Source: Acidimicrobium ferrooxidans DSM 10331 (GTDB lineage: Bacteria; Actinomycetota; Acidimicrobiia; Acidimicrobiales; Ilumatobacteraceae). From it: a DNA stretch of 64,000 bases. The notes below the pieces were generated by a model. It was not told where the DNA came from. It did not search any database and worked only from the letters and a program-made list of their open reading frames with translations. Shown here in pieces: positions 39,885 through 50,363 of the stretch. Positions within the stretch are counted from its first letter, which is position 1. Each line of letters opens with the position of its first letter. Made by a program: the position numbers and the translations under genes. The DNA lies in the NCBI GenBank assembly GCA_945900735.1, contig CAMDJX010000001.1, positions 1 to 64,000 of the forward strand. The letters run 5' to 3'.

Positions 39885-40913
39885 ATGCAATTGTCCGACA
39901 TCGATTACCAATTGCCGATCAAACTCATTGCGCAGACGCCCATCGAACCACGAGATTCGGCTCGGCTGCTTGTGGATCAAGGTGCGCAGCTGCCTCTCGA
40001 CCAACACGTTCATGATTTGTGCGACTTTTTGATGCCATATGACGTAATTGTGCTCAATCACACACGTGTGTTGCCGGCGCGGTTGCGCGCGCGCCGTTCA
40101 ACGGGCGGTGCTGTGGAGATACTGCTCCTTAATCAAATCAACAATGACTCTTGCGCATGGGAGGCAATGATTAAACCGGGCGGAAAGTTGCACGATGGCG
40201 AGATCTTGTCAGTTAACCAATCCGAAATGAGCGTTGAAGTCGGCGAGCGAACTATTCACGGCGACACATTTGCAATCAAACTGCTCGCCTCAAATGTGTT
40301 GGCAGAGCTGTTGAGGGTCGGCGAAGTCCCTTTGCCCCCATATATAACTGAGACACTTCAAGATTCTGAGCGTTACCAAACAGTCTTCTCGCACGATCAG
40401 CGATCTGCTGCGGCGCCAACAGCTGGCCTGCACTTTACGCACGAACTCTTGCAGCGGATCCGCGATTTGGGTGTGCGCATACTCGAGGTAGAACTTGTAG
40501 TCGGGCTGGACACATTCAAGCCGATTTCTGAAGATGATCCTCTCAAACACCTCATCCACAGCGAGGCGTACTCCGTGTCACAAGAGGTTTTAACCATCTG
40601 CGTCGAGGCGCGTGCGAGCGGGGGTCGAATAGTCGCAGTTGGCACGACCGCAACACGGGCATTGGAAAGTGCCGCAACAACGGGGTTGCTATCGGGGAAT
40701 ACAACGCTGTACATCACCCCTGGTTACCAGTGGAAGTTGGTTGACGTCATGATGACTAATTTCCACATGCCGAAAACAACATTGCTTTTGATGATTGAAA
40801 GTTTTATAGGCAAACGATGGCGATCGTTATATCAACACGCAATGGATAAGAAGTATCGAATGCTTTCATTCGGTGATGCAATGCTGTTGCATCGACATAC
40901 AGATACCGTATAA
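39885..40913 (+). CDS. queA: tRNA preQ1(34) S-adenosylmethionine ribosyltransferase-isomerase
   Basis: IDYQLPIKLIAQTPIEPRDSARLLV; AAPTAGLHFTHELL. Confidence 0.96.
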   Translation: MQLSDIDYQLPIKLIAQTPIEPRDSARLLVDQGAQLPLDQHVHDLCDFLMPYDVIVLNHTRVLPARLRARRSTGGAVEILLLNQINNDSCAWEAMIKPGGKLHDGEILSVNQSEMSVEVGERTIHGDTFAIKLLASNVLAELLRVGEVPLPPYITETLQDSERYQTVFSHDQRSAAAPTAGLHFTHELLQRIRDLGVRILEVELVVGLDTFKPISEDDPLKHLIHSEAYSVSQEVLTICVEARASGGRIVAVGTTATRALESAATTGLLSGNTTLYITPGYQWKLVDVMMTNFHMPKTTLLLMIESFIGKRWRSLYQHAMDKKYRMLSFGDAMLLHRHTDTV

Positions 40914-40916
40914 CTG

Positions 40917-42014
40917 ATGTTCCCTGTTCGGTTTGAAACTGAAGCAACCGATGGTTTGGCGCGTGCCGGCACAGCCTCCACGCACCGAGGGCAGTACACC
41001 ACACCAACCTTCATGCCAGTTGGCACTCGCGGCGCAATCAAATACCTCAGTGCATCCGATTACGAAGATCTTGGTGCGCAAATTGTGTTGGGAAATACTT
41101 ATCACTTAATGCTTCGACCGGGGGCCGAAACTGTTTCAACCTTGGGCGGGCTCGGTAAATTCGCAGGATGGGGTGGGCTCACTCTCACCGACTCTGGAGG
41201 GTTCCAAGTTTTCTCACTCAATCCATCTGTCGACGATGACGGTGTCACTTTTCGTTCAACGTATGACGGATCTTCTCATCGCTATACGCCGGAGGGGGCT
41301 GTAGACACGCAGCAGTTACTCGGGGCGGACATTCAGATGGTGCTTGATGTATGTCCTCCTTTGCCTTCCGAGACATCGGTCGTGCGATTGGCACTTGAGC
41401 GCACTTCGGCTTGGGCAAAGAGGGCACAGGTACATCACAAACGAACCGACCAATCTTTATTCGGCATCGTTCAAGGTGGCATTGACGTGAACATGCGAGA
41501 AGAAAGCGCAAAGCGAACGGCTGATCTTGATTTTGATGGTTACGGAATCGGGGGACTGTCGGTTGGTGAAACACGGGAACAGATGATTCCGGCGTTAGCG
41601 GCAGCGCTCGCTCATCTTCCGACGGACAGGCCTCGATACTTGATGGGCGTAGGCGATCCAGCATCTTTGGTTGAGGCGGTGAACCTTGGTGTCGACCAAT
41701 TCGACTGCGTGTTGCAAACCAGGCTTGGTCGTCATGGCACCGCACTTACGTCAGTTGGCAGAGTCAATCTCAAACGCTCTGAATTTACCCTGAGTGAAGA
41801 TCCGATCGATTCGGCATGTGGATGCATGGTCTGCAGACGCCACACCCGTGGTTACATCCGTCACCTGTTTCAGGTGGGCGAGCCAACTGCCTCGCGATTG
41901 GTCTCGATTCACAACATTGCGTGGACGCTCAATTTTATGACGTCCATGAGAGAAGCCATAGTTGAGGCACGTTTTGCAGAATTCAGGCAATCAACATTGG
42001 CTATCTGGGGCTAG
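40917..42014 (+). CDS. tgt: tRNA-guanine transglycosylase
   Basis: GTRGAIKYLSASDYEDLGAQIVLGNTYHL; LTDSGGFQVFSL; GIVQGGID. Confidence 0.96.
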   Translation: MFPVRFETEATDGLARAGTASTHRGQYTTPTFMPVGTRGAIKYLSASDYEDLGAQIVLGNTYHLMLRPGAETVSTLGGLGKFAGWGGLTLTDSGGFQVFSLNPSVDDDGVTFRSTYDGSSHRYTPEGAVDTQQLLGADIQMVLDVCPPLPSETSVVRLALERTSAWAKRAQVHHKRTDQSLFGIVQGGIDVNMREESAKRTADLDFDGYGIGGLSVGETREQMIPALAAALAHLPTDRPRYLMGVGDPASLVEAVNLGVDQFDCVLQTRLGRHGTALTSVGRVNLKRSEFTLSEDPIDSACGCMVCRRHTRGYIRHLFQVGEPTASRLVSIHNIAWTLNFMTSMREAIVEARFAEFRQSTLAIWG

Positions 42015-42050
42015 TAGCTGGCACTGCCGTTGCGTATAGAGTGACACCTT

Positions 42051-42395
42051 ATGTTTAACGCACTGAACCTTTTGTCCGCCGCCGAAACGAAAAACAGTGG
42101 AGGTTCCATTCTTGGAATGCTTCCATTGGTTGCAATTTTTGCTGCGATGTACTTTCTTTTACTTCGTCCACAACGCAAGCGTCAGAAAGAAACCCGCAAT
42201 CTGCAGACCAGCTTGCAAGAGGGCGACGAGATCGTAATGGCATCTGGCCTGTACGGCTGGATCTCGTCGGTCGAAGACAATTACTTTTGGGTCGAAATTG
42301 CCAAGGACACCGAAGTGCGGGTTTTGAAGAGCGCGGTTTCCAGCCGAGTTTCAACAAATTCGCAAGGCTCGGATAATTCGGAAGACAAAAAATAA
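42051..42395 (+). CDS. yajC: Preprotein translocase subunit YajC
   Basis: MYFLLLRPQRKRQKETRNLQTSLQEGDEIVMASGLYGWISSVEDNYF; upstream of secD. Confidence 0.92.
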   Translation: MFNALNLLSAAETKNSGGSILGMLPLVAIFAAMYFLLLRPQRKRQKETRNLQTSLQEGDEIVMASGLYGWISSVEDNYFWVEIAKDTEVRVLKSAVSSRVSTNSQGSDNSEDKK

Positions 42396-42423
42396 CGAGC
42401 GCGATTGCGTCGTTATCTAATTC

Positions 42424-43920
42424 ATGGTTCGCCGTTTAGTCATTTCCCTCGTCGGGGTAGTAGTCATCGTTTTCGGTTTGTTCGCTGCCAATTTGGTTGC
42501 AGGCAACGTTCCCTCATTGGGTCTCGACTTGCAGGGTGGCGCCTCAATCACATTGCAACCAGAAGGTGAATATGACGAGATTGCACTGGACGTTGCGATC
42601 AACATCATTCGATCACGCGTCGACTCCATCGGTGTTGCCGAGCCAGAGATCATTCGCCAAGGAGACACAGTTGTTGTCAACTTGCCTGGTGTTGATGATC
42701 AACAACGAGCGTTAGACATCATTGGCCGCCAAGGCCAAGTGCTGCTTCGTCCGGTTTTACAGGCCGGTGCGCTCGACACGGCGGCTACATCAACGTTGCC
42801 TGGTCAAACAACTCTTCCTTCAGATTCGACGCTGCCAGGTGCGGCCAGCGGGCCGGGCAGTGCACGCGTGCGTGGCGCTGCAACTACGACGGTTCCTGCT
42901 TCATCGGATACAACTGGACAAAACATTCAGGTTTCGGATGACCCAAACGATCCTTCGGCTAACGCTGTTCTTACCGACGGAAAAGGCGGCGGTTTTCTCG
43001 TTGGCCCAGCTGGTGCCGATGGCCTGGTGTTCACGAACGACGCCACTGCCGAGATAAACAACGGTAATTGGGTCGTCAATGTTGGATTGCAAGACGGCCC
43101 AACTGGCGCTGATCTTTGGAATGCCCTAACAACGAAGTGCTTCAATCGAGACGCAGTTTGCCCTACTGGGCAGATTGCGATTGTCCTCGACGGAAAAGTA
43201 ATCTCGGCGCCAGTTGTTCAGGAGGCCATATTCTCTGGTGGCACTGTTCAAATTTCCGGCGATTTCACTGAAGGTGAAGCACGCGACTTAGCAAAGATCC
43301 TCGAGTTCGGCGCTGTTCCCGTCAAGTTCGTGGTTGCCACGGTCCAGACCGTCTCACCAACGCTAGGTAAGGACTCGCTTCGCGCCGCGGTCATCTCTGG
43401 CCTTGTTGGTGTTCTGCTCGTCGTGCTGTTTTTCTTCTTCTACTACCGCCTACTGACGATTGTCATTCTCGGCGGTCTCACCATTTCATTTTCGTTGTTG
43501 TGGAGCGTCGTTGCATTCCTGTCAAAGACCAATGGCCTCGCACTCACCCTTTCCGGTGTAGCAGGAATCATTGTTTCAATCGGCGTTACGGTCGACTCTT
43601 ACGTAGTTTTCTTTGAAAAGATGAAAGACGAATTGCAGCAAGGCAAAACCTTGCGTGGTTCTGCGCAACGAAGCTTCGCATCGGCATGGCGCACAATTTT
43701 GGCTGCCGACACGGTTTCGTTCCTGGGTGCTCTCACGCTTTGGTGGCTAACCGTCGGTTCGGTTCGCGGCTTTGCGTTTTTCCTTGGTCTATCAACGTTG
43801 TGTGACGTGATCGTCGCGTATTTCTTCACAAGACCGTCGGTTCTGTTGCTCGCACGAACACGGTTATTGAATGGTCGAAAGATCTTGGGAGTCAAGCTGC
43901 CGGAAGGGGTTACTCAATGA
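42424..43920 (+). CDS. secD: Protein translocase subunit SecD
   Basis: LGLDLQGGASITLQPEG; NIIRSRVDSIGVAEPEI; TVSPTLGKDSLRAAVISG. Confidence 0.95.
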   Translation: MVRRLVISLVGVVVIVFGLFAANLVAGNVPSLGLDLQGGASITLQPEGEYDEIALDVAINIIRSRVDSIGVAEPEIIRQGDTVVVNLPGVDDQQRALDIIGRQGQVLLRPVLQAGALDTAATSTLPGQTTLPSDSTLPGAASGPGSARVRGAATTTVPASSDTTGQNIQVSDDPNDPSANAVLTDGKGGGFLVGPAGADGLVFTNDATAEINNGNWVVNVGLQDGPTGADLWNALTTKCFNRDAVCPTGQIAIVLDGKVISAPVVQEAIFSGGTVQISGDFTEGEARDLAKILEFGAVPVKFVVATVQTVSPTLGKDSLRAAVISGLVGVLLVVLFFFFYYRLLTIVILGGLTISFSLLWSVVAFLSKTNGLALTLSGVAGIIVSIGVTVDSYVVFFEKMKDELQQGKTLRGSAQRSFASAWRTILAADTVSFLGALTLWWLTVGSVRGFAFFLGLSTLCDVIVAYFFTRPSVLLLARTRLLNGRKILGVKLPEGVTQ

Positions 43921-45020
43921 GCGGTGTGCTCTCACGCCTATACCGAGGCGAGACAACCTTCAACTTCGTAGGGCGACGCTGGTGGGGTTTTGGCTTGTCG
44001 CTGTTTCTCATCGTGGTAACGATGTTGTCGTTATTTACCAGAGGCCTGAACCTAGGCATCGACTTTGAGGGTGGAGTTGCCTGGGAGGTTCCCGCTGCTT
44101 CAATCACCATCGAAGACGTGACCACAATTCTCGAATCGAACAAGATCGACACAGCAGATGCAAAGGTCCAATCGCTGAATGGTTCGGATGGGCCGCGCAT
44201 TCGCGTGCAAGTCGCAGAGCAAAGTGACGCCACGAAGTCGGCTGTTCAGGGCGAGCTCGCTGCAAAAGCCATTGTTGACGTCCAAGATGTCAGCGTTTCG
44301 TCCGTCAGTTCGTCTTGGGGTCGCAGCATCACCGAAAAGGCCGTGCGAGCTCTTCTTATCTTCTTCGTTCTGGTCTCAATATTCATTGCGTGGCGCTTTG
44401 AATGGAAGATGGCACTTTCAGCAATTTTAGCGATGGCCCACGACGTGCTGATCAGCGTCGGTTTGTATTCTGTAACGGGGCTTGCGGTAACACCAGCAAC
44501 GGTCATTGCGTTTTTAACCATTCTCGGTTTTTCCCTGTACGACACAATCGTGGTGTTCGACAAGGTTCACGACAACACCGCAAAGTATTCAGCCTCAAGG
44601 GTTTCGTATGCCGACATCACAAACGTTTCCATGAACCAGGTTTTGATGCGTTCAATCAACACATCGCTCGCTGCGGTGCTCCCGGTACTTTCTTTGCTTG
44701 TGCTTGGATCCTGGGTGTTGGGCGCCGTTGCTTTGGAAGAATTTGCTATTGCTTTGTTGGTTGGCCTTTTGCTTGGTGCTTACTCGTCGATTTTTGTTGC
44801 CACACCGCTGTTGGCGGTATTTAAGACGCGTGAATCCAAATATGCGTCTTTGGCCGATGAGGTCCATACGGGGGTCGAAATGGCGCGTATTGCAGGCTCT
44901 GGCAAGAAGACGGTTCAGCGTGTCGTCGCTACCACCACTGAAGATTCCGAGCGCGAACTTGTTCTTGCAAGTTCGGCCCTTACGCATCCGCCCCGACCAC
45001 GTAAAAAGCGTCGCCGTTAG
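43917..45020 (+). CDS. secF: Protein translocase subunit SecF
   Basis: GLNLGIDFEGGVAWEV; FLTILGFSLYDTIVVFDKVHDN; VLMRSINTSLAAVLPVLSLL. Confidence 0.95.
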   Translation: MSGVLSRLYRGETTFNFVGRRWWGFGLSLFLIVVTMLSLFTRGLNLGIDFEGGVAWEVPAASITIEDVTTILESNKIDTADAKVQSLNGSDGPRIRVQVAEQSDATKSAVQGELAAKAIVDVQDVSVSSVSSSWGRSITEKAVRALLIFFVLVSIFIAWRFEWKMALSAILAMAHDVLISVGLYSVTGLAVTPATVIAFLTILGFSLYDTIVVFDKVHDNTAKYSASRVSYADITNVSMNQVLMRSINTSLAAVLPVLSLLVLGSWVLGAVALEEFAIALLVGLLLGAYSSIFVATPLLAVFKTRESKYASLADEVHTGVEMARIAGSGKKTVQRVVATTTEDSERELVLASSALTHPPRPRKKRRR

Positions 45021-45063
45021 TCAACAAACGTTCCCGTACACTTTTAGTTATGAGAGGCTCTAA

Positions 45064-47298
45064 ATGAGCACAACTTCGAGGGTTTTGCCGTGGCGGCGCA
45101 ATCAGTCCGCCGTCAATCAAGAGTTGCTGCCGCTTCTTAGCGCCTTTAAACAGAATCATCCGAAGGCATCGATTGCGCAGGTTAATGCCGCTTACGAGAT
45201 GGCTAGCTCTGCTCACAAACATCAGTCGCGAATGAGTGGCGAATTGTACGTCAGCCACCCTCTGGCTGTTGCCCGGATCGTTGCAGAAATCGGTCTAGAC
45301 GAGGTTTCTTTAGTTGCAGCACTGTTGCACGACGCCGTCGAGGACACCGAGATAACACTTGCTGATGTCGAGAGCAACTTTGGAGCCGAGATTGCGGGAA
45401 TCGTTGACGGTTTAACAAAACTCGAACGCTTGCAATTTGATTCGCGCGAAGCTCAACAGGCAGCAACCATGCGAAAGATGCTTGTTGCAATGGCTCGCGA
45501 CTTAAGGGTTCTTATCATCAAGCTTGCCGATCGTCTACACAACATGCGCACTATCGCATCGGCGCCAATAGACAAGCAACGGCGAGTCGCGCAAGAAACG
45601 CTCGATATTTACGCTCCGCTCGCGCATCGCTTGGGCATGCAAGAAATGAAGCAGCAGCTGGAAGATCTTTCGTTCGCGGCGCTGTATCCAAAGCGATACG
45701 CAGAATTGGATTATTTGGTTTCTACCCGCGCACCCGAGCGCGACGTGTATCTGGCGAAAGCACTTGGTCAGGTTGATGGTTGGCTGAATGAAGTAAATAT
45801 CAAGGCGGAACTGACGGCACGCGGCAAACACCTTTGGAGTTTGTACGAGAAGATGGTGCAAAAGGGACGCGACTTTGATGAAATTTTCGATCTCATGGCC
45901 GTGCGAATCATTGTTGATTCGGTCAAAGATTGTTATTCGGCCTTAGGTTGCATCCACGGGCATTGGAAACCTGTAGTTGGCAGGTTTAAGGATTACATCG
46001 CAATGCCTAAATTTAATCTGTATCAGTCGTTGCACACGACGGTGATTGGTCCGGGTGGCAAGCCGATAGAAGTGCAGATCCGATCGCGCGATATGCACCA
46101 GCGTGCGGAGTGGGGTGTTGCGTCTCATTGGTCCTACAAGGACGGCATCGCGAGCACGGATATCGACTGGCTCAATCGAATCATCGACTGGCAAGACGAA
46201 GTCTCCGATCCAAGACAATTCTTGGAGAGCCTCAAGACCGATCTCGATCAGGACGAATTGTTCGTGTTTACACCGAAAGGAAGAGTGGTCTCGCTCCCGG
46301 TCAATGCGACCCCTGTCGATTTTGCCTACGCAGTGCACACCGAGGTCGGTCACTCCTGCATCGGCGCCCGCGTCAATGGTCGGTTGGTTCCTCTCGATTC
46401 AATACTTAATTCGGGCGATACCTGCGAAGTGCTTACATCTACAGCCGACGAGCCCGGCCCGATGGAGGAGTGGATCAACTCGGTAGTTTCCCCCAAGGCG
46501 AAGAGCAAGATCAAACAGTGGTTCTCGCGTGAACGCTTGGAGGACTTGGTCGAGACCGGGCGAGACGATCTGGTGGAGCAGATTCGCCACCTGGGCATGC
46601 CCGTTCAGCAAGTTCTAGAGTCCGAAGCTTTCAATCTTGAGATGTCGGCTATGAACTATTCGGAAGCTGCGGCGTTGTACTTGGCAATTGGCGAAGGGCA
46701 TGTCGCTGCAGATACATTCGCAAATCGTTTATCGAGGGCGTTTGGCGACGGCGCGTTTGGTGAACAACTTTCGGTAGGAATGCGTTTCGATTCGGCTGGG
46801 TTGGTCAGCAACCAGCAGGCAGGAATCCACGTTGAGGGGCTTGACCAGAGCATCGTTCGTTTGTCGAAGTGTTGCACGCCTGTTCCTGGCGATGAGATCA
46901 TCGGATTTATTGTCGCCGATCGCAGTGTCAATGTTCATCGGTCCGATTGCTCAACTGCGATCATGGCCATATCCAGCAATGTCGGTCGCGTCGTTGACGT
47001 GGAGTGGAGCGGCAACCTGAGAGGAGCCACCTTTGTGGCGGCAGTTGAGGTAGTGGCTTTAGACCGTTCGCGTCTATTGAGGGATGTGGCCAATGCCCTC
47101 AGCGAAGAACATGTCAATATCGTTGCTTGTACAACTCAAACCGGACAGGATCGAGTGGCCAAAATGCGCTTCGAGTTCGAATTCGCAGACCCAAGCCACC
47201 TGCAGTCGGTATTGCGAACGATTAAGCGGATCGATTCTGTCTACGACGCATATCGTGTGATGTCAGGCGAGCATCCAGCGTCTAATCTTCCTGTGTGA
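45064..47298 (+). CDS. relA: Bifunctional (p)ppGpp synthetase/hydrolase (Rel/RSH)
   Basis: HD motif LLHDAVEDTEITLADVE; synthetase RFKDYIAMPKFNLYQSLHTTV; TGS and ACT-like regions. Confidence 0.96.
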   Translation: MSTTSRVLPWRRNQSAVNQELLPLLSAFKQNHPKASIAQVNAAYEMASSAHKHQSRMSGELYVSHPLAVARIVAEIGLDEVSLVAALLHDAVEDTEITLADVESNFGAEIAGIVDGLTKLERLQFDSREAQQAATMRKMLVAMARDLRVLIIKLADRLHNMRTIASAPIDKQRRVAQETLDIYAPLAHRLGMQEMKQQLEDLSFAALYPKRYAELDYLVSTRAPERDVYLAKALGQVDGWLNEVNIKAELTARGKHLWSLYEKMVQKGRDFDEIFDLMAVRIIVDSVKDCYSALGCIHGHWKPVVGRFKDYIAMPKFNLYQSLHTTVIGPGGKPIEVQIRSRDMHQRAEWGVASHWSYKDGIASTDIDWLNRIIDWQDEVSDPRQFLESLKTDLDQDELFVFTPKGRVVSLPVNATPVDFAYAVHTEVGHSCIGARVNGRLVPLDSILNSGDTCEVLTSTADEPGPMEEWINSVVSPKAKSKIKQWFSRERLEDLVETGRDDLVEQIRHLGMPVQQVLESEAFNLEMSAMNYSEAAALYLAIGEGHVAADTFANRLSRAFGDGAFGEQLSVGMRFDSAGLVSNQQAGIHVEGLDQSIVRLSKCCTPVPGDEIIGFIVADRSVNVHRSDCSTAIMAISSNVGRVVDVEWSGNLRGATFVAAVEVVALDRSRLLRDVANALSEEHVNIVACTTQTGQDRVAKMRFEFEFADPSHLQSVLRTIKRIDSVYDAYRVMSGEHPASNLPV

Positions 47299-48557
47299 GT
47301 TCATTTGCCTCAAGCCCTGGGACAAGAGACATCCTGTCTCCAGACTCTTCCCGTTGGCGCCTTTTTCAAGCAACATTCGCCGAAGTTGTAGAGCGTGCTG
47401 GATATCAGTACATAATTCCGCCGATGTTCGAAGAACTTGGTGTGTTCTTGCGTCTGGGAGATTCGACCGAAGTTGTCACTAAGGAAATGTACGACTTCGA
47501 AGATAAGGGCGGTCGGCGAATTGCGCTGCGTCCCGAACAAACGGCCAGCGTCTGCCGTGCTTTTGTGGAGCACAGGCCAACTACCCCTTGGAAGGTTTGG
47601 TACGCCGGGCCCAATTTCCGTTACGAGAAGCCTCAGCAAGGTCGCTATCGACAATTTGATCAAGTTGGCATAGAGGCCCTTGGCGTTGACGACCCAATGC
47701 TCGACGCCGAGGTCATATCGCTTGCAAGCAACTTCTACCAAGAACTTGGGCTCCAACAGGTGCAGCTGTTCATCAACACGCTTGGCGATGAAGGCGATCG
47801 CGATAAGTACACAGAGGCACTTCGTTTGTACTTCACCGAAAATTTGTCGCTGCTGAGTGCCGAATCACGAATAACACTCGAAAAGAATCCTCTTCGGGTG
47901 CTGGACTCTAAGCGCCCCGAAGATCAAGCAATCATCGGTGGGGCTCCGACAATCCGCGACTATCTAAGCGATGGTGCGGCAGAGCATTTCCAGGCAGTCC
48001 TGTCGGCCCTTGATGCGATGAACATTAAGTACACATTGTCGGATCGGTTGGTACGTGGCCTCGACTACTACCGCCGCACAACATTCGAGTTTGTTAGCAC
48101 CGCACTCACTGCGGCACATACTGCGATTGGCGGGGGCGGACGCTACGACGGTCTGGTGGAGCAGTTGGGTGGCCCAGCCACGGCCGGTATTGGCTTTGCA
48201 ATCGGTCTCGACCGAACGCTGCTTGCTTGCGATGCCGAGAATGTTTTTGCCGCGCCTAACACCAGCGTTTCGGTTTTTGTTGTTGACACAACGGGTGGCA
48301 TCCATGCCGCAGAGTTGTGTCTTTTGCTCAGGTCAAATGGTGTCTCAGTCGATCGCGCGTTTGATCATCGCAGTATGAAGGCTCAGATGAAGGCGGCCGA
48401 TCGCAGGGGTGCCGCCATTGCGGTGATCATCGGATCTGACGAGGTAGAGCAAGGAACGGTTGTCATTCGTCCGATGGGCGATGGACAGCAGTTCAGTTGC
48501 CCAAAGTCCAATGTGTTGGAAACGATTCGATTGGAACTCCAGAAACTAGGCTCTTAG
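47295..48557 (+). CDS. hisS: Histidyl-tRNA synthetase
   Basis: GTRDILSPDSSRW; ALRPEQTASVCRAF; GRYDGLVEQLGGP; ATCRG-like GLDYYRRTTFEF. Confidence 0.96.
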   Translation: MSSFASSPGTRDILSPDSSRWRLFQATFAEVVERAGYQYIIPPMFEELGVFLRLGDSTEVVTKEMYDFEDKGGRRIALRPEQTASVCRAFVEHRPTTPWKVWYAGPNFRYEKPQQGRYRQFDQVGIEALGVDDPMLDAEVISLASNFYQELGLQQVQLFINTLGDEGDRDKYTEALRLYFTENLSLLSAESRITLEKNPLRVLDSKRPEDQAIIGGAPTIRDYLSDGAAEHFQAVLSALDAMNIKYTLSDRLVRGLDYYRRTTFEFVSTALTAAHTAIGGGGRYDGLVEQLGGPATAGIGFAIGLDRTLLACDAENVFAAPNTSVSVFVVDTTGGIHAAELCLLLRSNGVSVDRAFDHRSMKAQMKAADRRGAAIAVIIGSDEVEQGTVVIRPMGDGQQFSCPKSNVLETIRLELQKLGS

Positions 48558-48561
48558 GCTC

Positions 48562-50349
48562 ATGCCTACTCAACAGAACCGCAGCATCGAGTCCACATCG
48601 TTACGAACCCATCTCTGCGCAAATTTGCGCGCATCCGATGTCGGATCGACGGTAACGGTATGTGGTTGGGTTGCTCGTCGTCGCGAGCACGGCGAACATC
48701 TTGCCTTCCTCGATGTTCGTGACTATTCGGGAATCGTGCAATGTGTGGTTGATAACGCCGTCGATGTGCGAAGCGAATGGGTAGTCCAAATCACTGGCAA
48801 AGTTCAACCCAGACCAGATGGCACCGTTAACAAGAATTTGTCCACAGGAGAGATCGAGCTTTCAGATTGCACCATCACCGTGCTCAATGCCGCGGAACCA
48901 CCTCCTTTTCCGATTGACGCCCGTGCCGACGATGTGGACGAAAACGTTCGATTGAAGTATCGCTACTTAGACATTCGACGCGAGCGGATGCAACGCAACC
49001 TCCGAATCAGATCCAAAGTCAACTCCGCCATTCGCGGCGCGATGGAAGCGCAGCAGTTTGTAGAAGTAGAGACACCTTTCCTCATGCCAAGTACGCCAGA
49101 GGGCGCTCGTGAATTTCTCGTTCCTTCGCGCAAGGAACCTGGATCCTTCTACGCACTTCCGCAGTCACCGCAGCTCTGGAAGCAGTTACTTATGGTTGCT
49201 GGCATCGATCGTTATTACCAAATAGCGCGTTGCTTGCGCGATGAAGACTTGCGTGCCGATAGGCAATACGAATTCATGCAGCTAGACGCCGAGATGAGTT
49301 TCGTTACCAAAGACGATGTTCTGGCGGCCATTAGCAAGGCGGTAGTCGCTGCCGCCGAAGCTGTACTTGGCGAAACCCCACCAACCATCGAGCAAATAAC
49401 CTGGCGCGATGCAATGAATAGGTTCGGGGTGGACAAGCCCGATATGCGATTTGGTATGGAACTTGTAGAACTCACTGCCGTATTTTCGTCTACCGAGTTC
49501 AAAGCGTTCTCATCAGCTGCTTGCATCAAAGGAATCCGGGTCGATGCGACGCTGTACCCAGAACAGGCTGCCTACGGCCGCAACAAACTTGATGCACTAA
49601 CTGATCGTGCTAAACAAATCGGAGCAAAAGGCCTAGTTTGGATGAAGGTTGGAGAAGGGCTTGCGCTTGATTCACCTGTAGCCAAGTTCTTGTCTGATGC
49701 CGAGAGGGCGTCATTGGTTTCATCGATGGGTGCTCAAAACGGCGACTTGCTCTTGCTTGTTGCCGATGAGTGGGCGACAACCTGCGAGGTGCTCGGCACC
49801 CTGCGCAACGATCTTGCTCGACCTCCCGTGCACGAAGGTCCCTACAAGTACGTGTGGGTGATTGATTTCCCCTTATTCGTTGGAGTTAACGCCACTACGG
49901 GGAAACCGCAGCCAGGACATCACCCGTTTTGCCAGCCGCATCCGGATGATATTGAGCGACTCGAATCCGATCCCATGAGCGTTCGCGCTCTTGCCTACGA
50001 CCTTGTACTCAACGGTTGGGAGCTGGGTTCGGGCTCCATTCGTATTCACGATCCTGAGATGCAGCGAAGAGTATTCAGGCAACTTGGTATTTCTGATGAA
50101 GATGCAGACAAGCGGTTTGGTTTCTTTTTGCAGCCATTTAAATATGGAGCCCCTCCCCATGGCGGTTTTGCATTCGGAACCGATCGGCTAGTAGCGATTT
50201 TGGCTGGAGAAGAAAATATTCGAGAAGTAATTGCCTTTCCAAAGACGCAGTCGGGGAGCGACCCAATGACTAACGCTCCGACGCCAGTTAACCCGGCACA
50301 GCTGAACGAATTGGGTATTCGTCTTTTGCCGCCACCGGCAAAGAGCTAG
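48562..50349 (+). CDS. aspS: Aspartyl-tRNA synthetase
   Basis: VCGWVARRREHGEHLAFLDVRDYSGIVQCV; ALPQSPQLWKQLLMVAGIDRYYQIARCLRDEDLRADRQYEFMQLDAEMSFV. Confidence 0.96.
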   Translation: MPTQQNRSIESTSLRTHLCANLRASDVGSTVTVCGWVARRREHGEHLAFLDVRDYSGIVQCVVDNAVDVRSEWVVQITGKVQPRPDGTVNKNLSTGEIELSDCTITVLNAAEPPPFPIDARADDVDENVRLKYRYLDIRRERMQRNLRIRSKVNSAIRGAMEAQQFVEVETPFLMPSTPEGAREFLVPSRKEPGSFYALPQSPQLWKQLLMVAGIDRYYQIARCLRDEDLRADRQYEFMQLDAEMSFVTKDDVLAAISKAVVAAAEAVLGETPPTIEQITWRDAMNRFGVDKPDMRFGMELVELTAVFSSTEFKAFSSAACIKGIRVDATLYPEQAAYGRNKLDALTDRAKQIGAKGLVWMKVGEGLALDSPVAKFLSDAERASLVSSMGAQNGDLLLLVADEWATTCEVLGTLRNDLARPPVHEGPYKYVWVIDFPLFVGVNATTGKPQPGHHPFCQPHPDDIERLESDPMSVRALAYDLVLNGWELGSGSIRIHDPEMQRRVFRQLGISDEDADKRFGFFLQPFKYGAPPHGGFAFGTDRLVAILAGEENIREVIAFPKTQSGSDPMTNAPTPVNPAQLNELGIRLLPPPAKS

Positions 50350-50363
50350 TTCGGGTAGACGGT

